From CAVUBL01 sp963837945 (lineage in GTDB: Bacteria; Acidobacteriota; Thermoanaerobaculia; Multivoradales; DATKCC01): a DNA stretch of 64,000 nucleotides. The translations under genes were made by a program, and so were the position numbers. Shown here piece by piece: positions 21,989-31,384 of this stretch; the first letter of the stretch is position 1, and each line of letters begins with the position of its first letter. The stretch covers positions 1-64,000 of the forward strand of contig CAWIQD010000015.1 in the NCBI GenBank assembly GCA_963837945.1, in the 5' to 3' direction. The notes beneath the pieces were generated by a model that was given only the letters and a program-made list of their open reading frames with translations, ran no database searches and was not told the origin of the DNA.

Positions 21989-24900
21989 ATGAGGCGAGCT
22001 CGCTCGGGGTGTCACGGAAGGCCTCGGTGGCAATGGGCCGGCGCTCTTGCCGGCGCCTTCTCGATTCTGGGAGCCGTCTGGACGGGGGCGCCGCTCATCG
22101 CCCAGACGTTCACCCTCCAGGTTGCGGCCGACACCTACCTGCGCAGTGGCAGTCCCAACCGCAACCAGGGGACGGACGACATCCTCCGCCTCCAATCGAG
22201 CGGCGACAACCGTGCTCTCGTGCGCGTGACGGCCTCGGACATCTCGCAAGCGGTCGGCCCGGGCCGTCTGGTCTCGGCCACCCTCGAGCTCTTCATCCAC
22301 TCGAATGGCGACAACTGGGGCACGACCGGGCGGACCGTGGACGCCCACCGGCTTCTCGCCGGCTGGACGGAGCTCGGGGGAACCTGGCACTGCGGCATCG
22401 ACGCCGATCCGGGCAACTCGCACCCGGACTGCGACCCCGAGTGGGAGGGGGGTCTCTTCGCCGAGGAGCCCTCGGACACGGTGCTCATCACCAACGGGCT
22501 CACCGGGTGGGTCGATCTCGACGTCACCGAGGACGTTCGGGCCTTCCTCGCCGGCGAGGCGGACGACGGCTGGCTCGTCAAGAAGACCGAGGAGAACCAG
22601 AACGGCAGAGTGGACTTCGCCTCTCGAGAGGGCGCGGTCGACGAGCGGCCGAAGCTCGTGCTCCTGGTCGAGACAGTGGACCATGACATCGTGCCGCCCG
22701 CGCTCGCCATCGTCGCACCGGAGGAGCCGGTCCTGGTCAACGAGACCAGCCCCACGATCGGCGTCTCCTTCTCCGACGGCGGCTCGGGCGTCGATCTCGG
22801 CTCTCTCGCGGTGAGGGTGGACGGCGCGCCCGTCGCCGGCTGCTCGACGAGCCCGGGCGGGGCCACCTGCCCGTCGCCGCCGCTTGCGGCCGGGATGCAC
22901 TCGGTCCACGCCTCGCTCCGGGACCTGGCCGGGAACGAGGCCCAGGCGGATCTCTTGTTCCAGCTTCTCCTCGGCCCGGGTCTGAGCACGGTCGACTTCG
23001 AGGCGGTGGCCGACTCGTACCTCCGCCAGGGGATGCCCAACCAGAACCAGGGGAGCGAGCCCACCCTCCGGCTCCAGTCGAGCGGCCACAACCGGGCCCT
23101 CGTGCGGGTCGACGAGCAGGCGATCGAGGAGGTGGCGGCGGGGGCGATGCTTCGTTCAGCGACGCTCGAGCTCGAGATCGCCGACAACGGGGACAACTGG
23201 GGTGCGAGCGGAAGGACCGTCGAGGCCCATCGCCTGACCTCGGATTGGTCCGAGGGATCCGTGACCTGGAGCTGTCCCGAGGACGCTGATCCCAGCAACC
23301 AGGCGCCGGACTGTGCGGCGCAGTGGGACGGCGGCACCTTCGAGGAGGCGGCGTCGGCGAGCGTCCTCCACACCAAGGGCCTCCTGGGCCGGGTGAGCTA
23401 CGACGTGACGGCGGACGTCGCGGCGTTTCTGGCCGGTACGCCGAACCACGGCTGGCTTCTGAAGAAGACGAACGAGGGGGCCGCCGGGCGGGTGGAGTAT
23501 GCGTCGCGCGATGCGGCGCCGGAGGACCGGCCGCAAGCTGGTCGTGACCTTCGAGGTCCCGGCCGGGGGCGGCGACACCACGCCGCCGGTAGTGGCGCTC
23601 GTCGAGCCGGCGGACCCGCGGATCGTGAACGTCGCCCGACCCCACCTCGTGGTGTCGTTCAGCGACGAAGGCTCGGGGGTGGATCCGGCGAGCGTCGAGC
23701 TCGTCGTGGACGGCGTCGACCGGACCGGCGAAGCAACGGTCTCGGCGTCGGGAGTCGAGCTCACGCCGGCGGAGGACCTCGAGGGCGAGAACCACTTCGT
23801 GACGATCTCGCTCAGTGACCTCGCTGGGAACTCCTCGACGGATGGCTGGATCATTACACTCGACACCGAACCCCCGACGGTGTCGATCGAGACTCCGTCC
23901 GAGGGGCAGATCTTCAACGACGCTCCGCTAGGCGTCGCGGGGACCGCGGACGACGACCATGAGGTCGCCGCCGTCGAGGTGAACGACCTCCCGGCCACCT
24001 TGACGGGAGACCGTTTCGAGAGCACCGTCGCTTCGCCCGAGGGAGAGGATTCGATTGTGGTGCGTGCGACCGACATCGCAGGCAACGTCGCCGAGGCGAC
24101 GGTCCACGTCGTAGGCTTCAGCCTGCCGGACGTGGAGATCACCGATCCCCAGCCCCTCGCCTACCTGGCCGCGACGACGGTGGACGTCAGCGGGACCGTT
24201 TCGCCGGTCGACGCGACGGTGATCGTGAACGGCGTCGCGGCGGAGGTGGAAGGCGGCGCCTTCGTGGCCCACGACGTGCCGCTGACCGAGGGTGGCAACG
24301 TCCTGACGGCGACGGTGACCGACGCGGTGGGCCACGAGAGCACCGACAGCGTGAACGTGGTCCGGGATCTGACCCCGCCCCACGTCCAGATCTACCTGCC
24401 GGCCGACGGGAAGACGGTCTACGAGGACACTCTCGCGGTCTCCGGGCTGGTCAACGACATCGTGCCCGGCACGGTCAACGCGGGCCAGGTGACGGTGAGC
24501 GTCAACGGCGTTACGGCGGAGGTCTCGAACCGGTCCTTCCTCGTGCCGTCACTTCCCCTCACCGCCGGGGACAACGTGATCGCCGTGACGGCGACCGACG
24601 TGGGCGGCAACACGGGGCACGCCGAGATCACGGTCCACCGGGCGACGGTCGCCGCCCCGCGGGTGGCGATCGTCGCCGGAGACCGCCAGGTCGGGGCCAT
24701 CGGCACCCTCCTGCCCGAGCCGCTGACCGTCGAGCTCCTCGACGCCGCCGGCGCTCCCGTCGCCGGCCAACCCGTGCACTTCGCGCTCGAGCGGAGCAGT
24801 GGCAGCCTCGACGGCGCTAAGCGCCAGGCCGCCGTGGTCACCGGGGCGGACGGAACGGCCTCGGTCCAGTTCACCTTGGGCCACCGGGCCGGGGTGGGCG

Positions 24901-26657
24901 CCCAGAGCGTGGTGGCCGAAGCCGCGGGCTTCGCCGGCCCGGCGGTCTTCAGCGCTACCGCCCTGCCGGGGGATCCTGCGCTTGTCGTCGTCGACTCAGG
25001 TGGCGAGCAGATCGGCCTGGCCGGGCGGCCCTTGCCCCGGCCCCTGATCGCGGCGGTGACCGACTCCGGCTTCAACCGCCTCGCCGGAGTGCCGGTGCGC
25101 TTCTCGGTCGTCCAAGGGGCGGGGACTCTCGACTCTGGAGCGGCCGAGGAGGTTGTGACCACCGACACGGACGGCCGGGCGATTGCCCAGCTCACCCTGG
25201 GCCCGGACGAGGGGATCTCGAACCACGTCGTCGAGGCCCGAGTCGACGGCCTCCAGGACAGCCCGGTGGCGAGCTGGACCGCCTCGGGGATGACCGCCGG
25301 GGACCCGGCCCAGACCGCGGTCCGCGGCGTGGTGCTCGACAACACCAACCTCCCGGTGCCGGGGGCGACGGTGCGCATCCGCGACACGTCGATCCTGACC
25401 CAGACCGACGACGGGGGGTATTTCAGGATCCAGCCAGCCCCGGTGGGCACGTTCTACCTGATCGTCGATGGCAGCACGGTCACCCGCTCCGGCTCCTGGC
25501 CGGACCTGGAGCTCGAGGTGACGACCATCCCGGGACGGGAGAAGACGCTCCCGATGCCGGTCTATCTTCTGCCGATCGACTTGCCGAACGGGATCTTCGT
25601 CTCCGAGACCCAGGGGGGGACGCTGACGCTGCCCGGCATCCCTGGATTCGCCCTCGAGATCCAGCCCGGCTCGGTGACCTTCCCCAACGGATCGAAGAGC
25701 GGGGTGGTGAGCGTCACGATGGTGCACAGCGACCGGGTGCCCATGACGCCCAACTTCGGCCAGCAGCCGCGGCTCATCGTGACCATCCAGCCGGCCGGCG
25801 CCCGTTTCGACCCGCCGGCCCGGCTGACGTTCCCGAACGTCGAGGGTCTCGCCCCGGGCGAGGTGACCGATCTCTACTCCTTCGACCATGACCTCGGGCA
25901 CTTTGTGAGCATCGGCCCGGGTACAGTGAGCGAGGACGGTTCCCTGATCGTCGCAAACCCCGGGGTGGGAATCGTCAAGGCCGGCTGGCACTGCTGCGGA
26001 AACCCGGCGAGCTCGGGGACGGCCGACGACTGCCCCAAGTGCAAGACCTGCCCTAGCAAGGGCTCCCATTGCATCGACGACCCCGGCCAAAACGGGGACC
26101 CTTGCGACGACACGCCGGGCGACGTGTGCCACGGCGGGAACTGTGTCTGCGCCGTGCCGATGGGATTCCACCAGACGAATGTCGTCGAGACAGCCCCCGG
26201 CCACCTCAGGTTTACATACTCCTGGGCCTCCAGCACCGGAGATGTGAATGATCTCGACCAGTGTATGGTTTGCGAGAGCGTCTACTTCGAGCAGAACGTC
26301 TATCCACCTCCCTTCCCGCCTATCGAGGTGCCCAACCCCACTCTTCTATGCGCACCGGGAAACGCCAACGCGACAAGCGACGGCGCCTCTGCCACCGGCT
26401 ACGACGACAACCCCATCGCCGGGGTTCTGAATCCGGGCGACTTCATCAAGCCCTACTTCCCGAAGTCTTTCCCAGCGACGCAAAAGTTCTTCTTCACCTG
26501 TCCCTGCAAGACTCGCCCGGGGACGGGGATTGCATACGCCGTCACCATATTCGGCCCTCTCACTATTGGCCAAGACGTCACTCAGAACCCTGATGGTACG
26601 TACAAATTCACGGTATCCAAATCCGGGGCATCGTCCTCGATCGATCCCCTGCCATGA
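21989..26657 (+). CDS. Large secreted DNRLRE-repeat/Ig-like surface protein (one frameshift)
   Basis: This would be about 1,550 residues once a +1 shift near 23530 is bridged (RDAAPEDRP joins KLVVTFEV, as ERPKLVLLVE does in the first repeat). The ATG at 21989 follows GGGAG and opens a long signal peptide. Two DNRLRE domains follow (AADTYLRSGSPNRNQGTDDI and ADSYLRQGMPNQNQGSEPTL). Each is paired with an Ig-like module containing VSFSDGGSGVD or VSFSDEGSGVD. Then come several more Ig-like modules, two invasin-type Big_1 modules (AAGAPVAGQPVHFALE), a carboxypeptidase-regulatory-like domain (VVLDNTNLPVPGATVRI) and a ZU5-like strand region. A Cys-rich segment (about 25990-26150) leads to a lower-GC 150-residue tail of unknown type. 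Probably an adhesin or carrier. Confidence 0.75.
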
Positions 26658-27574
26658 GGATCTCCTTGCCTAACACGCCTGCTATGTGGACTCCTCCGGT
26701 CAGAAAAGGCCTCGTCGTCTTGCTCGCTCTGTACGCATCGCTCCTCACAAGCCGTAGCTCCTCCGCGGATGAGATCTTGAAGGTCAACCTCGTTCGGTCG
26801 ACTATCAGTCTTCACGAGCCGATCCAGCTCCAGATCATGGCGACCAACCCTACGAAACGGCCAATTATCCTCGACTTCGGTCAGCCCGAACCCTCTAGCT
26901 TCTCTTTCGAGGTAATCCCGGGCGGCAAGGGTATCGTCCGGAGGCTGCCCTCGCCCCTTGGAGCGATCGCCTTTTCGGCCGGTGGCGAAGTGACGCTTGC
27001 GGGCGGTGAGAGCTACGAGACGAAGATCCTACTGAATGACTGGCTTGCGTTCAAGACGCCCGGAGAGTTTCGCTTGGTCGTCCGCTTTTCAGGCAAGGTC
27101 ACGAGCCAAGGCGCCGACCTCTCGATACAGAGGAGGTTCGTCCTTCCTCTGGAGATTACCGCCAGGGACCCGGAGCTCCTCATGAGACTCTGCAGGGGCC
27201 TGGGAGAAGAAGCGTGCCAGTCGCGCGACCTCAAGGCTGCGCAGAACGCTGCGAAGGCCCTCTCCTGGATCGATGACCCGGCGGCGATCCCGACCCTCGA
27301 GCGAGTGCTCCGCTGTGGATACATCGAGCGCGCTCTCGCGATCCGAGGCCTCAAGCGCATCGGGACCCGCGAAGCGATCATACCGCTCATCGACGCCGGC
27401 CGGAGCCCGGATAAAGACCTCGCCGATCTGGCTCTTAGAGCCTTGAGGGACCTACTACGGGCCAGGGCGGAGCTGGATCCGGGTATTAGAAGACAAATCG
27501 AGGAGCTCCTGGACCAGAAGGTACCTCCCGGCTCCACACCACCGCACCCGGGGCATTTGTCCCCGAAACCGTGA
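26654..27574 (+). CDS. Secreted beta-sandwich/HEAT-like repeat protein, family member 1
   Basis: This 306-residue protein has a signal peptide (VRKGLVVLLALYASLLTSRS). Its N-terminal domain is beta-rich (VNLVRSTISLHEPIQLQIMA, TNPTKRPIILDFGQPE), and the last 110 residues are helical HEAT-like repeats (AIPTLERVLRCGYIERALAI, RGLKRIGTREAIIPLIDAGR). The start overlaps the stop of the large upstream gene (ATGA), so the two are co-translated. Two further members follow at 28591 and 29493. The role is unknown. The genetic coupling suggests it works with the surface protein, for example as a chaperone or protective partner; this is inference. Confidence 0.7.
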   Translation: MRISLPNTPAMWTPPVRKGLVVLLALYASLLTSRSSSADEILKVNLVRSTISLHEPIQLQIMATNPTKRPIILDFGQPEPSSFSFEVIPGGKGIVRRLPSPLGAIAFSAGGEVTLAGGESYETKILLNDWLAFKTPGEFRLVVRFSGKVTSQGADLSIQRRFVLPLEITARDPELLMRLCRGLGEEACQSRDLKAAQNAAKALSWIDDPAAIPTLERVLRCGYIERALAIRGLKRIGTREAIIPLIDAGRSPDKDLADLALRALRDLLRARAELDPGIRRQIEELLDQKVPPGSTPPHPGHLSPKP

Positions 27575-27578
27575 CGCG

Positions 27579-28214
27579 ATGACCTCTCGCCTCCACGCCA
27601 TCGATCTCCTGGGCTTCCTTCTTTTGAGCTGCGCGGGCCAAGCGGCGGAATCATCACAAGTGGGACCGCCGGAAACCGTGTCACAGCACGATCTCGTGGG
27701 CGACTCAGACGCGATCTGTCGAGTGGTGATCGTCGGCGTCGAAGAGGTGGGCGACGCTCTCGAGCCGAGCAAGACTGGCCTGAATGCGTCTGCGACCTCG
27801 ACGCTCGCGACCGCGACATCGCTTAAGGGGCACTGTCCGCATCACTTCGTGATCTCTTGGAGGTTTCCCGCTTCACAGGTACTGGGTCGCTTTGGGCGAC
27901 AAGCGGTTCTTTTCTTGAAGATGACGGGTAGTGCGCCCTCACAGAATTGGATGCTCCTCGATGAGCCCCTCCGCGCATGGGGATTGGAGGAGCAAGAAAC
28001 TGAGGGCCCCTTCGTCCACGACAGTTTGACGTTCATATCTCCCGATTCCCTCGAAGGAGTCACGGACTTCCCTTCGGAGCTGTCTTCGGATAAGACGCTC
28101 AAGTTTCAGTTTGGCAGCCAACATCTGATGTATCTGCAAAGCCACGTCGTCTCAGTCTACTCGCTAAAGAAATGGTTCAAGGAACACCGTGCACAGAGGG
28201 CGCCCTGTGACTGA
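27579..28214 (+). CDS. Secreted protein of unknown function
   Basis: This 211-residue protein has a signal peptide (LLGFLLLSCAGQAAES). The mature part begins LVGDSDAICRVVIVGVEEVG. It later reads GHCPHHFVISWRFPASQVLG, RFGRQAVLFLKMTG and WMLLDEPLRAWGLEE, which suggests a small beta domain. It follows the HEAT-like gene after four bases and ends directly before the small membrane protein. A second, decayed copy of its 3' end (EEHRAQ-APCD-like) precedes 30589, so the module has been duplicated. No family recognised. Confidence 0.65.
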   Translation: MTSRLHAIDLLGFLLLSCAGQAAESSQVGPPETVSQHDLVGDSDAICRVVIVGVEEVGDALEPSKTGLNASATSTLATATSLKGHCPHHFVISWRFPASQVLGRFGRQAVLFLKMTGSAPSQNWMLLDEPLRAWGLEEQETEGPFVHDSLTFISPDSLEGVTDFPSELSSDKTLKFQFGSQHLMYLQSHVVSVYSLKKWFKEHRAQRAPCD

Positions 28215-28417
28215 TGGCCACCCGCAATGATTCCCTTCGTGATCGGCCGACCGGATGTCGCTTGGTGGATCTCGGGCGCCTTCCTGGCTTGCTTTGCGTT
28301 CAGTCGCTTCCTGCGCTTCCGGATCGCCGTCGTCACCCGCGACTGGCCAATTCTCGTCGCCTCGGCGTCATGGTGTGCCTATGGCTTTTGGGAACGCAAG
28401 GTCACAGCCGAGGGAGT
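28208..28417 (+). repeat. Direct repeat, first copy (partner 30570-30779)
   Basis: About 210 bases from TGACTGATGGCCAC to GTCACAGCCGA recur 2,362 bases downstream at roughly 90 percent identity by eye. The repeat covers the end of the 211-residue gene and the first two thirds of the small membrane protein gene. It shows that the module was duplicated in tandem. Confidence 0.85.
28227..28417 (+). pseudogene. Truncated copy of the small membrane protein
   Basis: The frame starts MIPFVIGRPDVAWWISGAFL and follows the intact paralogue at 30589 as far as WERKVTAEG, then departs. It lacks the second membrane segment of the paralogue. The following bases to 28587 hold, in another frame, a coding-like tail (EADNSQNESENPTPRAVTPT, then VGGAIDFQTPGVLQEVCKEG) that seems to be the end of a different protein joined by recombination. 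Confidence 0.6.
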
Positions 28418-28590
28418 TTCATTGGCCAAGCCCACCTTGGGAGGCCGACAACTCGCAGAACGAGAGCGAGAACCCCACGCCGCGAGCGGTGACGCCAACC
28501 GTAGGAGGCGCCATCGATTTTCAGACTCCGGGGGTCTTGCAAGAGGTTTGCAAAGAAGGTGTTTGCGCCACTCGCGAGGAGAACTGAGGG

Positions 28591-29472
28591 ATGCGCCTTA
28601 GCTCAAGGACTGCCGCCGCTGTGATTCTCCTCATGCTCTTGTCTGGACACCTGTCCGCCGCGCCCCATACCTCGGAGCACGTGCAGAGCGTATCGGCTTT
28701 GCGGACCGAGTTCCGACCCACCATGCCAGAGGTGGCCCTCGGTGCCCCGATCCTCGTTCATTTTCACCTGGAGAATGCTGGCAAGCAACCCCTCGCCGTG
28801 GACCTCGGGCCCTTCCGCGAAGCTTCATTTCACATCCACGCTACAACTCCTACCGGCCTCCTCGAGCAAGGCAGCTGGCACATCCATAGTGGAGCTGGGC
28901 TTCCCGGGAAGATCTACCTCGAACCAGGAGCCACGTATGAACAGGACCTCATCCTGGGTCGGTGGCTGACGATCCGACAAGCCGGCAGCTACCAGATATC
29001 CTCCGGGCTTCACGCTGCTGTCTACCAGGGAGGTCAGTACCGTAAGCCCTTCTATATGGGAGGTGAGAGAATGGGTACCCTCCGTGCCGAGCAACACTTT
29101 GCCCTCCGTGTCAAGGACGATCCGGAGCTAGCCGCCGAGGTCTGCTCCAAGCTCACCGGCTCCGCCCTGTCACCAAACGCGGAAGCTGCTCTCCCTGCCT
29201 CAGAGGCCCTGGAGCTGACGACCTCACCAGCCTGCCTTCCTGCCCTGAAGCGGCTCGCGGTTTCGGGTTACCAGTCCCGGGAATCAGCACTCGATGGCAT
29301 CTCCAGAATTGGTGGTTCCGCGGCCCTGAACGCAATGCTCGACTTGGTACCGCGGGCGAGCGCCGAGCTGTTGCCGAAGCTTGCTTCTCGCCTTCGTCGA
29401 TTTTGCGGAGAGTCCCAAGATGCAGAAATATCTAGAGCGCTGGCGAAACTCGGACTGCCAGGCTGTCCTTAA
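28591..29472 (+). CDS. Secreted beta-sandwich/HEAT-like repeat protein, family member 2
   Basis: This 293-residue protein has a signal peptide (TAAAVILLMLLSGHLSAAPH). Its N-terminal beta domain (ILVHFHLENAGKQPLAVDLG) has the same 'lateral support of a strand by N-x-G-K-x-P' pattern as the neighbours. The helical C-terminus (PACLPALKRLAVSGYQSRES, ALDGISRIGGSAALNAMLDL) is HEAT-like. The conserved phrase D-P-E-L-A-x-E-V-C is shared with members 1 and 3. It follows the recombined segment after a GAGG and is followed closely by member 3. Confidence 0.7.
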   Translation: MRLSSRTAAAVILLMLLSGHLSAAPHTSEHVQSVSALRTEFRPTMPEVALGAPILVHFHLENAGKQPLAVDLGPFREASFHIHATTPTGLLEQGSWHIHSGAGLPGKIYLEPGATYEQDLILGRWLTIRQAGSYQISSGLHAAVYQGGQYRKPFYMGGERMGTLRAEQHFALRVKDDPELAAEVCSKLTGSALSPNAEAALPASEALELTTSPACLPALKRLAVSGYQSRESALDGISRIGGSAALNAMLDLVPRASAELLPKLASRLRRFCGESQDAEISRALAKLGLPGCP

Positions 29473-29492
29473 CCTCCACACCGGTGACGCTC

Positions 29493-30572
29493 ATGGTCCG
29501 AATCATCGTGTTCCTTTCACTCGGCCTTCTCGTCTCCAGCAGCTCGGCGCCAGCCGCGAGCCCATCCGTGCAGTTCAGCCCACTGTTTCCCAAGTTCTCT
29601 CCGCAGGGACCAGTGCTCGTGAAGGTCACGGTCGCGAATCCGACCCACGAGAGCTTCAAGATTCAGCTCGGCGCAAACGATCAGGAGGCATTCGGGTTCG
29701 ACATCACCCGGCCCGACGGAGCTCACCTCGACACGAGGTGGCGTCCCCAAGGAGGGATCTTCGACCTAGGTGCCCACGACGTCTCTCCTGGACAATCCTA
29801 CAAGACGGTCTTGATCCTCAACCGCTGGACCTCCTTCGACGACGTAGGCACATACCAGGTCACTCCTCACCTTCTTCCGCCATTCGAGTCCACGCAAGTC
29901 TTGGAAAAGATCGAGGCGTTCAAACTCGAGCTGAGCGGCGATCCGGACGTGCTCGTCAATATCTGTCACTCTCTGGAGCAAGAGGCGAGCCGTCCGGACC
30001 TTTCTGCGGCAAGCCTCGCGGCTTCCGCTTTCTCCTATGTCGAGAGCCCGGTCTGTCTGCCCGCGATGCGGCAAGCGCTTTCGCGTGGGAAGTGGGTCCT
30101 CGGGGGCATTCTCGAAGGCCTAGGACGGATCGCGACTCCCGAGGCGGTGGAAGCCCTGAGGCCCTACCTGAGAAGTGAGAGCTCCAGCACGGCGCTCACC
30201 GCGTGGAGGGCCCTCCAAGCAGCCAAAACGCGAACTCACGATGTCACGCTCAAGAGCCAGATCGACGAGCTTTTGAAGCAAAACACGCCGCCTGGAGGCG
30301 ACTCTCAGCCCCAGCACGCCCGGTATCGAAACCGTGACCCAATGACACGACATGTCATCAAGCACATGTTCCTCGGCTCCCTCGCCTTCGGTAGCGCGGC
30401 GCTTGCACCGTCCCGCTACGCGACGGCCTGCTGGCATCCTCTCGTGGAAGGCACCGCCCTGATCTGGTGGTCTCAGCAGCCAACATCCGAGGTATCTCTG
30501 AGGCCAAGTCGTAGCGATCTACTCGTCGGAACACTGGTTGGAAGAACACCGCGCACAAAAGGCGCCCTGTGA
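29493..30572 (+). CDS. Secreted beta-sandwich/HEAT-like repeat protein, family member 3, with run-on C-terminus
   Basis: It has a signal peptide (MVRIIVFLSLGLLVSSSSAP). The beta domain (VLVKVTVANPTHESFKIQLG) and the HEAT-like C-terminus (VCLPAMRQALSRGKWVLGGI, LEGLGRIATPEAVEALRPYL) match members 1 and 2. The natural end should be near 30300 (KQNTPPGGDSQ, compare DQKVPPGSTPP in member 1). A frame change there lets the frame run on for about 90 residues through what was the start of a decayed copy of the 211-residue secreted gene. The ATG at 29493 is preferred to 29484 because it opens the signal peptide cleanly. Confidence 0.62.
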   Translation: MVRIIVFLSLGLLVSSSSAPAASPSVQFSPLFPKFSPQGPVLVKVTVANPTHESFKIQLGANDQEAFGFDITRPDGAHLDTRWRPQGGIFDLGAHDVSPGQSYKTVLILNRWTSFDDVGTYQVTPHLLPPFESTQVLEKIEAFKLELSGDPDVLVNICHSLEQEASRPDLSAASLAASAFSYVESPVCLPAMRQALSRGKWVLGGILEGLGRIATPEAVEALRPYLRSESSSTALTAWRALQAAKTRTHDVTLKSQIDELLKQNTPPGGDSQPQHARYRNRDPMTRHVIKHMFLGSLAFGSAALAPSRYATACWHPLVEGTALIWWSQQPTSEVSLRPSRSDLLVGTLVGRTPRTKGAL

Positions 30573-30588
30573 CTGATGGCCACTCGCA

Positions 30589-30888
30589 ATGATCCCTTTC
30601 GTGATCGGTCGACCGGACATCGCCTGGTGGATCTCGGGCGCCTTCCTGGTTTGCTTTACGTTCAGTCGCTTCCTACGCTTCCGGCTCGCCCTCGTCACTC
30701 GCGATTGGCCGCTTCTCGTCGCCTCGGCGTCATGGTGTGCTTATGGCTTTTGGGAACGCAAGGTCACAGCCGAAGGTGCCAATATTCGGCTGGACCTTCT
30801 GCTCCTCCACCCGATCTTGATCGTCTTGACGGTCGGCTCGTTGTTTCTGTGGGTTGCGAGCTGGATACGGCCGGGAGGCAAACCATGA
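30589..30888 (+). CDS. Small inner-membrane protein
   Basis: This is a 99-residue protein with about three membrane segments (AWWISGAFLVCFTFSRFL, LLVASASWCAYGFWER and LHPILIVLTVGSLFLWVASW). It has no recognisable domain. It is the intact paralogue of the truncated frame at 28227. Its place at the end of the duplicated secreted-protein module suggests a shared function, perhaps in export or anchoring. Confidence 0.65.
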   Translation: MIPFVIGRPDIAWWISGAFLVCFTFSRFLRFRLALVTRDWPLLVASASWCAYGFWERKVTAEGANIRLDLLLLHPILIVLTVGSLFLWVASWIRPGGKP

Positions 30889-30952
30889 TGGCTCGAGACA
30901 GGGGGATCGACAGTCTCCGTCTCGCGCTTCGACGTCCAGTGAGCTCGCCGTC

Positions 30953-31381
30953 GTGACGGAGCTAGCCCAACCGCGGCAGGGCTCGAAGGGCGCTCAGTTT
31001 GCGGGCGTCGTCCTGGCCACGATGGCGTGGCTCGCTTTTGGGTTCAGCATCTGGGCTCATGCGGGCTTCCTGAGCAACGGCACTGAGCCTTGGGATCAGC
31101 CTGGGGCTTACCACTTCGGATGGCAGCTCGTCGTGGGCGTGGCGATCGGCCTGGTGTGGCGGCTTCCGATCGTCGGCGCTTGGCTGTCGTTTATCGCAGG
31201 TCAATGCGCTGCGATACTCGCAGGCACCTTCGTTGGCGTGACCGGGACAGGCATGAACTTTTTCATCCCCTTGGGGCTGATTGCCCTGGTGAAGTGGTCT
31301 CTGCCATTCCTGGCCGGAGTGGGGGCGGGAAGGGGCGGCAGATGGCTGGGCTTGTCTCTCATACGGACGTGGCGAGGGTGA
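30953..31381 (+). CDS. Multipass membrane protein of unknown function
   Basis: This 142-residue frame from a GTG start has four predicted membrane segments (FAGVVLATMAWLAFGFSIWA, FGWQLVVGVAIGLVWRL, FIAGQCAAILAGTFVGVTG and FFIPLGLIALVKWSLPFLAG). An upstream in-frame ATG at 30854 would overlap the previous gene, so the GTG is preferred. It ends three bases before the haloperoxidase start, so co-transcription is likely. No family recognised. Confidence 0.6.
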   Translation: MTELAQPRQGSKGAQFAGVVLATMAWLAFGFSIWAHAGFLSNGTEPWDQPGAYHFGWQLVVGVAIGLVWRLPIVGAWLSFIAGQCAAILAGTFVGVTGTGMNFFIPLGLIALVKWSLPFLAGVGAGRGGRWLGLSLIRTWRG

Positions 31382-31384
31382 GTC

